From Cadophora sp. MPI-SDFR-AT-0126 (Eukaryota > Ascomycota > Leotiomycetes > Helotiales > Ploettnerulaceae): a stretch of DNA of 64,000 nt. Below, piece by piece: positions 22,873-32,689 of this stretch. Location: assembly GCA_020747065.1 (NCBI GenBank), contig JAGMVK010000024.1, positions 496,001-560,000 on the forward strand, written 5' to 3'. Positions within the stretch are counted from its first letter, which is position 1. Each line of letters starts with the position of its first letter. A program made the translations under genes and the position numbers. The notes under the pieces were generated by a model. It made no database searches. It was not told the DNA's origin and saw nothing but the letters and a program-made list of their open reading frames with translations.

Positions 22873-24072
22873 TTAAAAAATTCTTATTCTAAAGACTAAG
22901 ATCGGCGAGTCGTAAGGCCTTTCTCCCTCAGTATAGAAGATAACGGCTACTGAATCCTCTGACAAGCCGATGCAGCCTGGATCATGCTGGCTGATATATC
23001 GAAGAGCTGATAGCGTTGAAGCACCACACGGCCCAGCAGATACACCAACAGAGGCGAGATACTCCACATCTTCATGAGCCTCCCAGTCCGAAAACGTAAG
23101 AGCCGCATCAACACCGGCTTGAAGGGTAGGCCAGGAGATATATGAGACTGTTCCACAATTCATACCTGTCATAATCGTCTTACTTGTCGAAACTGGCACA
23201 CATTCTTGAGTCTGGAGACTTTTCCACAAGCATGGCGCTGCGTCAGGCTCAGCCGTCACCACCTTAGTTGTACGTCCCCTCGATTTGCTGTGACTCGTCA
23301 CCGCTTGCGCGAAGGAGCCAACTCCAACAGGGGCCACAACGATATCTGGTATCACCCCATGGAGCTGCTGCTCCATCTCGAGGAGCATTGTACCATAGCC
23401 ATCTACAATCCACTTGAAGGTCACAGTCAGATCAATGTATTCGAAAATAACTGCGTACTTACCTGCGGAATCATCACATAGTCTTTGAACGCCGTATCCT
23501 GAATAAAGACAGCTCCATCCGTGCTTCCAGCCGTATCCATGGCCTCCTGCACGGCTTGGTCAAAGCACCTTTCACGCGCACCACATGAGCCCCTTCAGAC
23601 TTTATTGCGTTGACTGCCGATAAGTCTAGGTAGACGGGAACGAAAATTTCCGAGGCAATGCCCAGGATACGGGAAAATCGAGCAACCGCGGGTCCGTGAT
23701 TCCCATCGGTAGCAGCATATAATCTCGTGTTGGCTGCCTGTGCTACTTTTGCAAGGTCTTCAAGGCTGACATCTAGTGGTAAACTGTTCTGCTCTGCGAT
23801 GGCTTGAAAGCTGCCCAGGAAACTCCAAGGATTTTGAACGATGGCAGTTCGCACCTGCTCGTCTCATTCTTCAAGTAAACAGCCTTCACCCCAATCTGTC
23901 GGGCAATCTCTTGCAATGAGATGAGCTTGGTGGGCAAGTATCCAGGTAGCTTATGTTGAAAGCTCGCTATTTCTTCGAAGTTGGCTCCCGAAGTAGTGGA
24001 TGTCCAAGATTGTGCTTGCGGATTACAGTATACCCTTCGCCTGGAAAGAGGATGAATCTTTGGTTGTGACAT
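22873..24072 (-). pseudogene. Diaminopropionate ammonia-lyase-like PLP enzyme, two frameshifts
   Basis: Starts at ATG 24072 (MSQPKIHPLSRR). Fold-type II PLP signatures are in order: YLPTKLISL, VYLKNETSR, the lysine in LPSFKILGVSWAAF, ATDGNHGPAVARF (substrate loop), IQDTAFKDY in the third frame, WIVDGYGTM, the Gly-rich phosphate loop APVGVGSFAQAV and the C-terminal SAGPCGASTLSALR. A normal GTAAGT...CAAG intron spans 23462-23413. The frame breaks near 23805 (after SWAAF) and again near 23565 (after VVRVKG). Each break would be closed by one extra base. The C-terminus runs a few residues into AT-rich repeat DNA. If real, the breaks remove function; if base-calling errors, this is an intact enzyme that splits 2,3-diaminopropionate or a similar amino acid to 2-oxo acid and ammonia. 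Confidence 0.75.
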
Positions 24073-24506
24073 CTGGATTTCGTCGTGGCGGTTGCACCGG
24101 TCGGAATATTTCAGAACAACAATGCTCAGAAATCAAATGGCGAGTAAGATATAATCTGAAGGAGGCAGAACCAACTATATCTTGCTCCGATCCCGCTTGA
24201 AATCTACTTGAACCCCGATTCCATGACGCAGCTGCCTCAATTCATAATTGACAGCTTCCCGCAGTAATGTGCTCAGCTCCGTACTCGACTTGCGAGCGGA
24301 GTTCGAGTCTACACTAATGTTGGCCAATGGCACGCCTGTCAGCCCTGTTATTACTTTTGTGCTGTGTTGGAGGGGCATTTTATGTTCCTAGAAGGCATTT
24401 TAATTTCCACAGAAGGCGCTGCCGATGTTCCGAGAAGACGCAATCCTCAATTTACTGCACATGCAAACAGATTCAGCAAACAAATTTTATCGCACTCTTT
24501 CAAGTA
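24073..24506. other. Spacer
   Basis: Upstream region of the PLP-enzyme gene. A 67-aa minus-strand ORF (24378-24175) has plausible composition but no recognised family. Confidence 0.35.
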
Positions 24507-24816
24507 CGGGTTTCGGTGCTTTCTCAATGCAAGCAAATACGGTACTAAATTAAGATAATGAGTACAAATGTCATGTCATCAAAGAAGTCATGTATCTCGT
24601 ATTCCGCATTCATGTGTAGCGTCCTACTGGGGTACGCGTCTTTCTGCAATCTCCGTTATGTCGGGTTTTAGTGCTTTCCTAATGTAGGCAAATACGGTAC
24701 TAAATTAAGATAATGAGTATAAATGTCGTATCATTAAAGAAGTCATGTATCTCGTATTCCGCATTCATGTCTAGCGTCCCATTAGGGTACGCCTCTTTCC
24801 GCAATCTCCGTTATGT
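24507..24816. repeat. 155-bp direct tandem repeat, two copies
   Basis: 24507-24661 and 24662-24816 align end to end with scattered transitions (for example CGGGTTTCGG versus CGGGTTTTAG, and shared AAATACGGTACTAAATTAAG). The differences are mostly C/T and G/A changes, consistent with RIP acting on a duplication. Confidence 0.88.
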
Positions 24817-24970
24817 CTGGTGGATTTTTTTAGACGGGTCGGGTAATTATGCGGACCTGATGACTGATTCCAAAACCTTTCAATACCTTATATTCTGGAC
24901 CTGAACAAACAAGGGGAGTCGTTGAGTTGCATAAAACTTTGCGGGAAATCTTTCACGACTGGTTTTTATA

Positions 24971-26481
24971 ATGGCACCACTTCTGTTGAAAACATTTTCT
25001 CTCGAACAAATTCCAGACCTGGCTGGGAAAGTAATGATAGTAACAGGGTAAAGCAATTCTCCTCTTCATTTTTTTTAAAGTTTCTCTAACTAATTCATTT
25101 TCTGTCCCAAGAGGCGCCACAGGAATAGGTTACAAAACCGTGCTCGCTCTACTGACGCACAATGCGAAAGTCTACATAGCATCACGTTCGCAATCAAAAT
25201 TTGACGCAGTATTTACTACACTTGAAGAAGACCAAAAACAGAGGTTGAAATTCCTGCAGCTTGATTTGTCAAGCTTGAAAGCTTGTGTTGATGCTGCGGA
25301 GAATTTTGGGCGCTTGGAGGAGAGATGTGACGTTCTTGTTGCAAATGCCGCGCTTTCGATTATGGTAAGTCTGGCGATAGAGAATGAAGTCTTATGCAAC
25401 GGAGGATGATAAACTAAATGTAATAGCCTGGTGTTCTGACGGTAGATGGTTACGAGATTCAGTTTGCGGTTAGTTAGATTGAAATTGTTCAATGCTTGTT
25501 GTACTGCTAATTTGATTTCTAGACAAATGTATGCACCCCGCAAAGTCAAGTTTTAGTTTCAAAATGAGACTCGCTTTCTTGCTGAGTTTGTGGTTTAGCA
25601 TCTTGGGCATTTTGCTTTTATCTCCCACCTCCTTGTGAGTAACTCCCCACCATAAAACCGGTAACACTCCCAAGTTAGATTTTTACTGACCTCCATAGCC
25701 TCTGATTAAGAAAACATCGGTTGAATACGGGGAAGCTCGCGTTGTTGTTGTAGCCTCCCATGCTCATTCCATGTACAAAGTGGATGCAAATAATGGAATT
25801 AACTTCGATGACTTGACGGTGTCGAAAGAACAAGACCTGACAAAATTATCGGATATACAGCCAAGTCTCCAGAGGCAAACAACCCCATTACCGTTGCAAC
25901 AGCTTGGTGCTCGTGAGTTAACAATCAGCACAGATACGCAAGGTCCAAATTGGCGAACATTCAATACACCCGAGCACTGCACCGTCGTCTTGAAAGGGAG
26001 GGATTCAACAGGATATTTGTGAACTGTCTGAATCCAGGTATTGTTTAGTCCCATATGATTCTCAATTCCCCCCCTCCCCCCCCCCCCCCCCCCCCCCCCC
26101 CCCTATCCCAAAAATGATGGACAATTAACACAAATATCCTCCTCCACAGGCACGATCGGTTCGTCGACCTTTGGCAGTACCTCAGCTCCTCACCTTCCCT
26201 CCTGGATTAAAATCCTCTCCCAAGGGATTGTCCGTATGACCAGTATTTCGTCTGCAGACGGCGCACTTACATCTATCATGCTTGCTACGGATCCCGAAAT
26301 AGTAGAGAAGGACATCAAGGGGAGATATTTTGATGTTGGTCCATTGGCTGGGAAATTTGTGTACGGATATAGCTATGAGGCTGAGGAGAAGTTGTCGGGG
26401 TTTGCGAGGAATGACGCCATGGGTGAAAGCTTGTGGGAGTGGAGTGGGCTCGCTTTGAGGAAAGCATTGGGCGGGAAATAG
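24971..26481 (+). CDS. Short-chain dehydrogenase/reductase (retinol dehydrogenase-like)
   Basis: Eight exons restore one SDR of 341 aa: 24971-25047, 25112-25364, 25427-25468, 25523-25528, 25599-25634, 25699-25874, 25934-26037, 26150-26481. The NAD(P) site TGGATGIG forms across intron 1; VANAAL follows. The 6-nt exon 4 encodes Thr-Asn and joins exon 5 to give TNHLGHF, a conserved SDR motif. ASHAH carries the catalytic Ser position, and the active-site YARSK (YxxxK) forms only if the sixth intron uses a GC donor (25875, GCAAAC) with acceptor CACAG at 25933. The substrate is unknown; relatives reduce or oxidise lipophilic alcohols and aldehydes. Intron 7 contains a C28 run. All phases close, total 1026 bases including stop. 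Confidence 0.85.
26068..26103. repeat. C7-T-C28 homopolymer in intron 7 of the SDR gene
   Basis: Seven C, one T, then 28 C residues inside a GTATTG...CCACAG intron. Length is likely variable and hard to sequence. Confidence 0.9.
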
Positions 26482-27224
26482 GTCTTTTCGTGGCGAACTT
26501 TTGGGTTTGAGATTTTTTCTACAAATAAACGAGCATTCATTAACAGGTTTCCGAATTTGATTCCAAGGGCACGGAGGCCTAAGGAAGCTATGAACGGTGT
26601 TCCATTTCTTCTTCAGCGCCCTACTTCTTGTGTTTACCTTACGACAGCTTAACTTAATTGAAACAATGGTGATGCCTCGCAAGTCATCCGTCAAAATTCT
26701 CAAGTTGGCCACGGACAGAGCTCCTCCATATCAACAGAGGACGAGTACCGATTCAAATGTTAGTCGAGGAACGAGATTGCCTAAGTAATCCTTTTATGGT
26801 TTGGCCAAAACAGCAAGGCGGGCTGGGAAAGCTTTGAGACCATGTTCAACCTCGTGGTTTGATTCGTGAGAAAGAGAGGCTACACTGCGCAACAGAGAAG
26901 CAGAGTACAGAGGAGGACGGGGTATAGCATCCACTGGATTGTTGCTCGCTTGCAGCCCCCCCCCGTGTTTATACGAACAGACATGGATGCGTCAGTCAAA
27001 AGGACGGTAAATAAGTCATCGCCGAGACATGCGGTACAGTGATGCGGGGTAGCGGGGAGAGACCTAAAGCCATTTTTCATTCGTTGATCATTTCCACGGC
27101 AGCCAGTTCATGCGCTCCAATCGCCCTTTCACGCCTGAAGGAGGAATCTCTTGTTTTGGAAGCGTACCCGTTCCGTACAAGGTTCGTCTCGTGGTCTCCG
27201 TTGCCGATAATTACTCTATTATAT
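26482..27224. other. Spacer up to the mariner element
   Basis: 3' region of the SDR gene, a short C-run near 26957, and no recognisable coding content. Confidence 0.45.
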
Positions 27225-27302
27225 CGAGGCTAAGCCATTTCGTGACCGGTGAAGCGACCGTTGCCCCGTGCACTGGATTTATAAGGGATCCCCACCAAAA
27301 CA
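27225..27302 (+). repeat. Left terminal inverted repeat of the mariner element
   Basis: Matches the reverse complement of 28547-28625 with a modest number of substitutions and one or two gaps. Confidence 0.85.
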
Positions 27303-27348
27303 CCATGAATTCCAAAACAAACTCTACATTAAATGACTAATTTACAAA

Positions 27349-28503
27349 TTAAAACTCAGTAACGTCGCCTTCTCGATCAATACATTGATTTACTCGCTCT
27401 TCCATAGTACTAATCAATTCGTTGATTTCTTGAATAGTCAACTTCTCCCACTCTTCTTCAATATATTGCCGTAACTCATACTCGTTCTTTGCCTTTCTTC
27501 TTTTCACTCTTTGCTTGATTATTCGCCATACTCCTTCGATTGGATTGAGATCAGGAGAGTTAGCAGGGTGACGAGGCTTCAATTGACGTATTTTGTACTC
27601 GTTTTTGAAGTCGTTAGGAGCGTTCAATTCAGATTTTGTACCGTGAGCTCCCTCGTTATCTTCTTGAAAGAGCCACTCAAATACTCCTTTAGAACGTTGA
27701 ATATCGAAGAAAGGCTTTACAACCGGTTCTAAGAAGTAATCGACGTAATCATCTCCATCGATATGTCGTGGCAAGAAGACAAGCTTTGATTTGTAATTCC
27801 AACCAACCATTGCAGCAATTGTAGAAGAAACCTTCTGAACCTCGAGTCGTTTTTGAGTCTTATCGAGTCGATTCCGTTGAAGAATTCCGTCTTGATCTCG
27901 TCCTCGCCGCCGCCAGGCTTTAACCTTCTTTCGTTGATTGACCGCAAAGTGAGAGGCGTCGGAATAAAGTACCTTCTTATATTGCGGAAGTCGCCAGTTC
28001 TTCTCGTCCCTCAAAGTACGGCAAAAGCTCTCTCGAGCAGCCCGATTATCAGGAGTTAAGAACTTCGATTGTGCTGCCCAAAAGTGACCGATTCCTTCCC
28101 TCCGAAACGAGTTAAGGAGTGTTTGATCACAGCAATCTAAGCCGTAGAACTCAATTAGCTCTGATGTAGTCATCGAGCCGATTCCCCATTGCCCGTCCAT
28201 ATCAGCCTCGATTGCAAGTACTTGCTCGGTGGAAATCTTGAATTTCTTGAGTCTATTAGGACGAGCTCGTCGAAGAAGGTTCTCGTCGCATTAGCAAATA
28301 TCAGAAACAGTTTATTAAGAAATATCAAGGAAATCGGAGATCTCTGTAACTATTTGACAAGGCTTTCTGAATCGTCGCATATTGACGTCTTTGCGAATAG
28401 GAGTACTCCATTCTTTACGGTCTGTAAGGCGTCGTGGCTTGCCTGGAGGTCGAGGCTCAGAGAGAGGAGGAGGAGAAGGAGTACGTGGTAGAGGCTCGTC
28501 CAT
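27349..28503 (-). pseudogene. Tc1/mariner transposase (DDE_3 type) with three nonsense codons
   Basis: The frame from ATG 28503 (MDEPLPRTPSPPP) to 27349 is continuous except for TAA TAA at 28317-28312 and TAA at 28293-28291. All three fit CAA (Gln) codons changed C to T, the typical RIP outcome. The N-terminal part holds the helix-turn-helix region; the catalytic core shows the acidic residues in YSDASHF, FQEDNEGAH and SPDLNPIEGVW. The C-terminal 284 residues after the last stop are open and complete. Host genes on both sides are not disrupted. Confidence 0.9.
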
Positions 28504-28546
28504 TTTGTTTTGAAGCTCGAATGTTATTTAGAAGAAGGAGTACATT

Positions 28547-28625
28547 GTGTTTTGGTGGGGAAGCCTCAGAAAAACAATGCACGGTCCACCAGCCGTTTCA
28601 CCGGAGACGAAATTGGCCAGCCTCG
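28547..28625 (-). repeat. Right terminal inverted repeat of the mariner element
   Basis: Partner of the left repeat; its inner end is CCCCACCAAAACAC on the minus strand, the same as on the left. Confidence 0.85.
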
Positions 28626-29499
28626 TATTAGAAAGTCTCGTAAACCACAATTTCTTCTACTATATATGATTTCATTAATCTCTCTAATTCCAAGCAAGAG
28701 ATCGAACACTCAACGAATATTCCTAAGCGATAAGAACGACTTACGTCTATCCCTGCGTATCGAAAAACCCTTCGTACCGAAAAGACTTTATGATTTTGAA
28801 GTTTTAAATATCCACCACGAAAATATAAAAAGTTATAATTAGTATATTATTGTTCTTTAGCTATTTCTCTACAAGGGCTCGATTTTAATAAGAAATATAC
28901 TACTATTTAGCTATGCTTTCGATCATCCCGTGAAGAACGTTAAAGGCTATGATAGTTATAACCCCCTACTCTATCATGACTATCGACCTATCCCCTGAAT
29001 TCGGAGTAATAGCTAAGAGCTTCTATTAAACCCAGATACGGCTCTAAAGTTTGAAGATATAGAGCATTAAGAAACCCGTAGCCGGATCTATCCGAACCAA
29101 AGTGAGAGGTATATAAAATGCCGCATTTTAATAAGCAAGGAAGGATCTACCATGCTTACCTATATCTGTATTCACAGCCACGCTTGTTGTATTTAAGTAT
29201 TTTATGAATGTCACGTGAAAATCTGGCGCAGTAGCTGCACAGGTGAGGTATATATGACTTTCTCAGTGCAATGTCAGGCAGCGGTTACACTAAACCTATT
29301 GAAATGTATTGTTCCCAGGACGCGACGTCGAGTACCGAGGCAAAAATTTCCAGTGGGAACAGTTCGTGCTTGCCGTGACAGAAGGTAAAGTTGGATTTGT
29401 GGCGCGGCACAGTGCTGGCGGTGCAGGATTCAGCATGGAGCCGAATCAAACCTCGAAGTAGGAGATGCAGTTTCGTTCAACAACCAGCGATTTGGCATT
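28626..29499. other. AT-rich spacer next to the transposon
   Basis: From about 28.65 to 29.2 kb strongly AT-biased and full of stops, then normal composition. No protein motif could be read; probably older repeat debris. Confidence 0.5.
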
Positions 29500-30327
29500 T
29501 CACGTACTCGACTTCTGCGAAGGAAGACTCGTCCCAACAAAGACTACTAACACAGCAGCATAAGTTGCCGTTGCAGCCAGGGTATCTTGATTCGATGCAG
29601 AAATTCCGAACGACAAGAACCCAGCAAAGAGTAGGACAGAAACAGAAGTCGTGGCCAGACTCTTGCTCAGCGATGAGTCGAACACCATGATTATCATGGG
29701 TATCAGCAGCGCTGCTCCTCCTACGAACGCCATTATAAATCGTGCAAGTCGATCGACGAAGGTAGAATAGATGTGCGGTGGTCTGCCTTGGTAGTAGTCG
29801 TTTCTGCGCAAGCGCTTCTCTTCTGTTGTCCAGGACAGGGATCTGAGTAGATACTTGCGCAAGGCTTCGCGCACAGCGTCGGGCTTCTGTTGAAGTGTGG
29901 AGGGCAGTCTGAGGTATCGAGTGTCGTATGGAGCACCGCGTTTCGAAGCTATGTCTTGGAAGCTCTCCGTCAGGGATAATTGTTGTTCTCGAGCTTCGAC
30001 CTGGTCTAGAACATCAAGCTCGTTCATGTACTCGACGTCTCGAATGGCTTGCGCTATAATCTATTAGACTTTGCTGCCATGGCCCCGGCTTGGTGGTTAC
30101 ATACCGTACTCGCTGAGCAGGCGTCGCAGCTCTTTCCTCTGTGCCACTGTTACTTTCTCCGCCGTGTGAATGTCCCCCTTGAGTGTTGCCAGTTCATTCT
30201 GGAGTTCAACTAGGTTCAGGCGTTGGAGCTTCTTGAACTCTGCGAAGACCAGCGTGTCTGCATTCGACCCTTTGTGTTGTACGAAATTATAAACTTCATT
30301 GTCGTAAGTACGCGTCGCAGCCTGCAT
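29500..30327 (-). CDS. DUF6594-type fungal membrane protein
   Basis: Two exons (30327-30105 and 30053-29500) joined by a GTATGT...TATAG intron give 258 aa. The N-terminal half is helical and charged (LQRLNLVELQNELATLKGDI), then a central block, and the last 90 residues form three hydrophobic segments separated by short loops (start FIMAFVGGAALLIPM, then SVSVLLFAGFLSFGI, then ATYAAVLVVFVG). This arrangement of LxxLNLxxLQxEL followed by three C-terminal membrane spans is that of the DUF6594 family, which is expanded in Pezizomycotina and has no known function. It is shorter than many members, and the start is the first ATG of the open frame. Confidence 0.8.
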
Positions 30328-30902
30328 CGTGGTTCGTGAGGCTCTTCATGCTACATATCTTGAGCTCTCTCTGCTAAATTCGTGTCAAATGGCAGGAAGA
30401 ATTCTTCGAGTACCTTCTGTCCATTCGTTTGGCATTGGAGGGGTTTGATCGTGACGATAGGTGAATGGTTAGATATATAAACATCTAGAATTCGAATCCC
30501 TGCCACAACCCACCGAAGGATTCGGTCGGCTAGAAGGGTTCACCGGTCAAACGCCGACACCACTCAAGCGCCCACTCAACCACCTAAACCTGGATTTGGC
30601 CACAACAACACCACAATTTCGAAAAACTGATATTTGATTCGGGGTTTTCAGGCTATTTTCCTAATTATGAGAAGTTTGGGGGATTTTCCTAAATACTTTG
30701 AAAAAATCATAAATTTTTGGTGTTCCGACAGGGGTATAACCTTCTATCACCGACGGGTGAACGAAAAGGGAATTAATTAGTCAGCGTCAGATCAATCCGA
30801 ACTCATGACCAAGTGCAAGAGCCCGACCTCTTTCGTACATCTTCAATTAGAGTTGGTTCCGCACAGTACTCGTGGCTTGTACCGCATCCCTAGCACCCGA
30901 GT
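30328..30902. other. Spacer
   Basis: Upstream region of the DUF6594 gene. Contains GAATTCGAATCCC, which resembles a tRNA T-loop, but no cloverleaf can be folded around it. Confidence 0.4.
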
Positions 30903-31405
30903 ATGCCAGTGCCTTTACCGGGAGGGAGGTCAGCAGGGCCTCTCCCTAAGCTCCTTTCTACCGCCCAACATATAAGCGTAGAAGCATGCGTTGAATCTCT
31001 GCAAGATCTCTTTGCCACCGGTGCTCAACTCGTCCAGAGTCTCGAGATTCGCCGAAGGAACAAGGGCTGGGCTTTGCAATTCTGGTCGAAGAAGGTTCCA
31101 GAAGGGGATGCCGCAAGACTGCACGAGGTATTGATTGCAGGAAGTGTCAAAATACAGAAAGCTTTTGCACCAGCTCCAGGCAAGTTTGATGCAAATCCTG
31201 AAATAAAGGCAATCTGACAATGGCAGGCACTGTGCCAAAGAATGCTCTAGAGGAGCTAATGCGCGCCAGACAAGCATTTAAAGTGGATGTGTATGAGCCT
31301 CTGAAGACAGCTCTCAACGCAGAAATTTTGACTACTGTGGATTTTGTCAGGATGACACAGGCTACAGAAGATTGTCTCGCAAGCATCTTGACCCAAATTA
31401 CTTGA
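30903..31405 (+). pseudogene. Unrecognised ORF split by a frameshift
   Basis: Two plus-strand frames abut: 30903-31217 (MPVPLPGGRSAGPL to DANPEIKAI) and 31220-31405 (MAGTVPKNALEELM to LASILTQIT). Both are helical in character and similar in composition, as if one protein of about 165 aa had lost one base near 31215. A helical N-terminal module of an NLR-like gene is possible, since an NB-ARC relic lies 1.3 kb downstream on the same strand, but the intervening DNA has no open frame. Function unknown. Confidence 0.35.
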
Positions 31406-32689
31406 TGTTCGGCCATTTGGGGAGCAAGTCGTATTTAGGAATCTCGGATCGGCGTACTGCTAGCATTTTCCTTCCGTCTTTACATGACTTGAACTCCTAT
31501 CCCATCCGTCTCTGCCTTAAGCCCATATAAATTACCACTGGGCTTAGGATATGGGAACGTTGTGAGCGGAGCTGTGTGATCAATCCATCTTGCCTTCGAC
31601 TTCTACAAACCCATCTCGTACTCACAACAGCATCACATGCAATCTACCCTCATGCATTGCCGTATCTTTATGCGTGTGTTGATGACAGCTCGTCTTAGAG
31701 AGTAGAGAGTGCAACAACCATCTCAAGTCCGAATCATGGGTGAACAGTCGTGATATCGTATTAACAGTCGTTTCGCTACGATCGGTATTGCTTTAGTTAT
31801 ACCACGTAGATAACCATCCATAGGAGACTTTATATTAACAATTGTTCCGCTACTAGCCAGTATTGTATCAACTAATGTGCATCCAGGGGCCAACTTCTAT
31901 TCGGCTCGGATAGCTGCATCCTCATTGAAAAATGAAGTTGCAATTGGCCATCCCTCTCGGTTATGGTGGTCTTTGAAGCACTTAAGGTGAATTATTTGCC
32001 ACATGAGTTGCAGATTCAATGAATACCAACGAGTATTGAAAGGTTCGGCTGGTGTTCATAGACCTCCTATGGAAGAGTACAAGAGATGGAGTTTTGAAAT
32101 GCGCCGAACTAGCCGACGTGCCTAGACCCTGGTGTCGTTAACAGCGTCAATAAAACAGTGTTACTGAGCGCCGGTGAAAATAAGGATGTAGTACAGCGAT
32201 TATGTGTCTAAGCTCAAGCTGCGATATCACCGATGACGAGCCCAGAAAAGAAGAGGGTCGACGGTTGTGAACAGATGTCTCCCGCATCACTCTAGCTGCG
32301 GAACGGCAGGATGCAGCCAGGGTAAGCATGCTGCGTCTCTTCATTTGGCCAGGACTACTTAGGCATCCTATTGTAGATTCGATTATACTGAGCGACGACG
32401 AATCTGTGGGCGCCGAGTCTGAAACCGACTATAGTGATCTTGACGTCGCTCCCAGAGCCAAACTACGCCACCCAGGATTCAAGACTGGAACTCCTCTGAA
32501 GCAGTTAAAGCCATTATCCCCGAGCCTGCAGACGCTGGAGATGCACCGTCAACAGCTCCCACCTCAGTTCGAGGTACTGAACTTTGTGGAGCAGTCATCG
32601 ATGTATAACGCCGTAAGGGCAAGTAGAGAACAGATATTCCCTTCTACTATTCCTTGCCAGAGGGGCTGACACCAATGCGTACGTAGCCT
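31406..32689. other. Spacer with degenerate duplication
   Basis: Two imperfect copies of a segment with TATTAACARTYGTTYCGCTAC lie near 31759 and 31832. A 113-aa ORF at 32328-32669 (SDDESVGAESETDYSDLDVA) may be a 5' exon of the NLR-like gene but does not join it in frame. Confidence 0.35.

Larger units (their letters stand above)
27225..28625 (-). mobile_element. Tc1/mariner-superfamily transposon, RIP-inactivated, with long terminal inverted repeats
   Basis: About 1.4 kb bounded by inverted repeats of roughly 78-80 bp that start GAGGC and end near CCCCACCAAAACAC on each side, with matches such as TTTCG, CCGGTGAA and CCGTGCA between. The single transposase frame fills most of the interior on the minus strand. 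A TA lies directly outside the right end; the left end has TAT, so a TA target duplication is likely but off by one base. All parts of a class II element are present; activity is excluded by stops in the transposase. Confidence 0.88.

Noticed and set aside
24175..24378. 67-aa minus-strand ORF upstream of the PLP enzyme
   Set aside because: Plausible composition but no motif, no splice partner and no start context.
30487..30505. tRNA-like T-loop text GAATTCGAATCCC
   Set aside because: No acceptor, D or anticodon stem can be paired around it at the right spacing.
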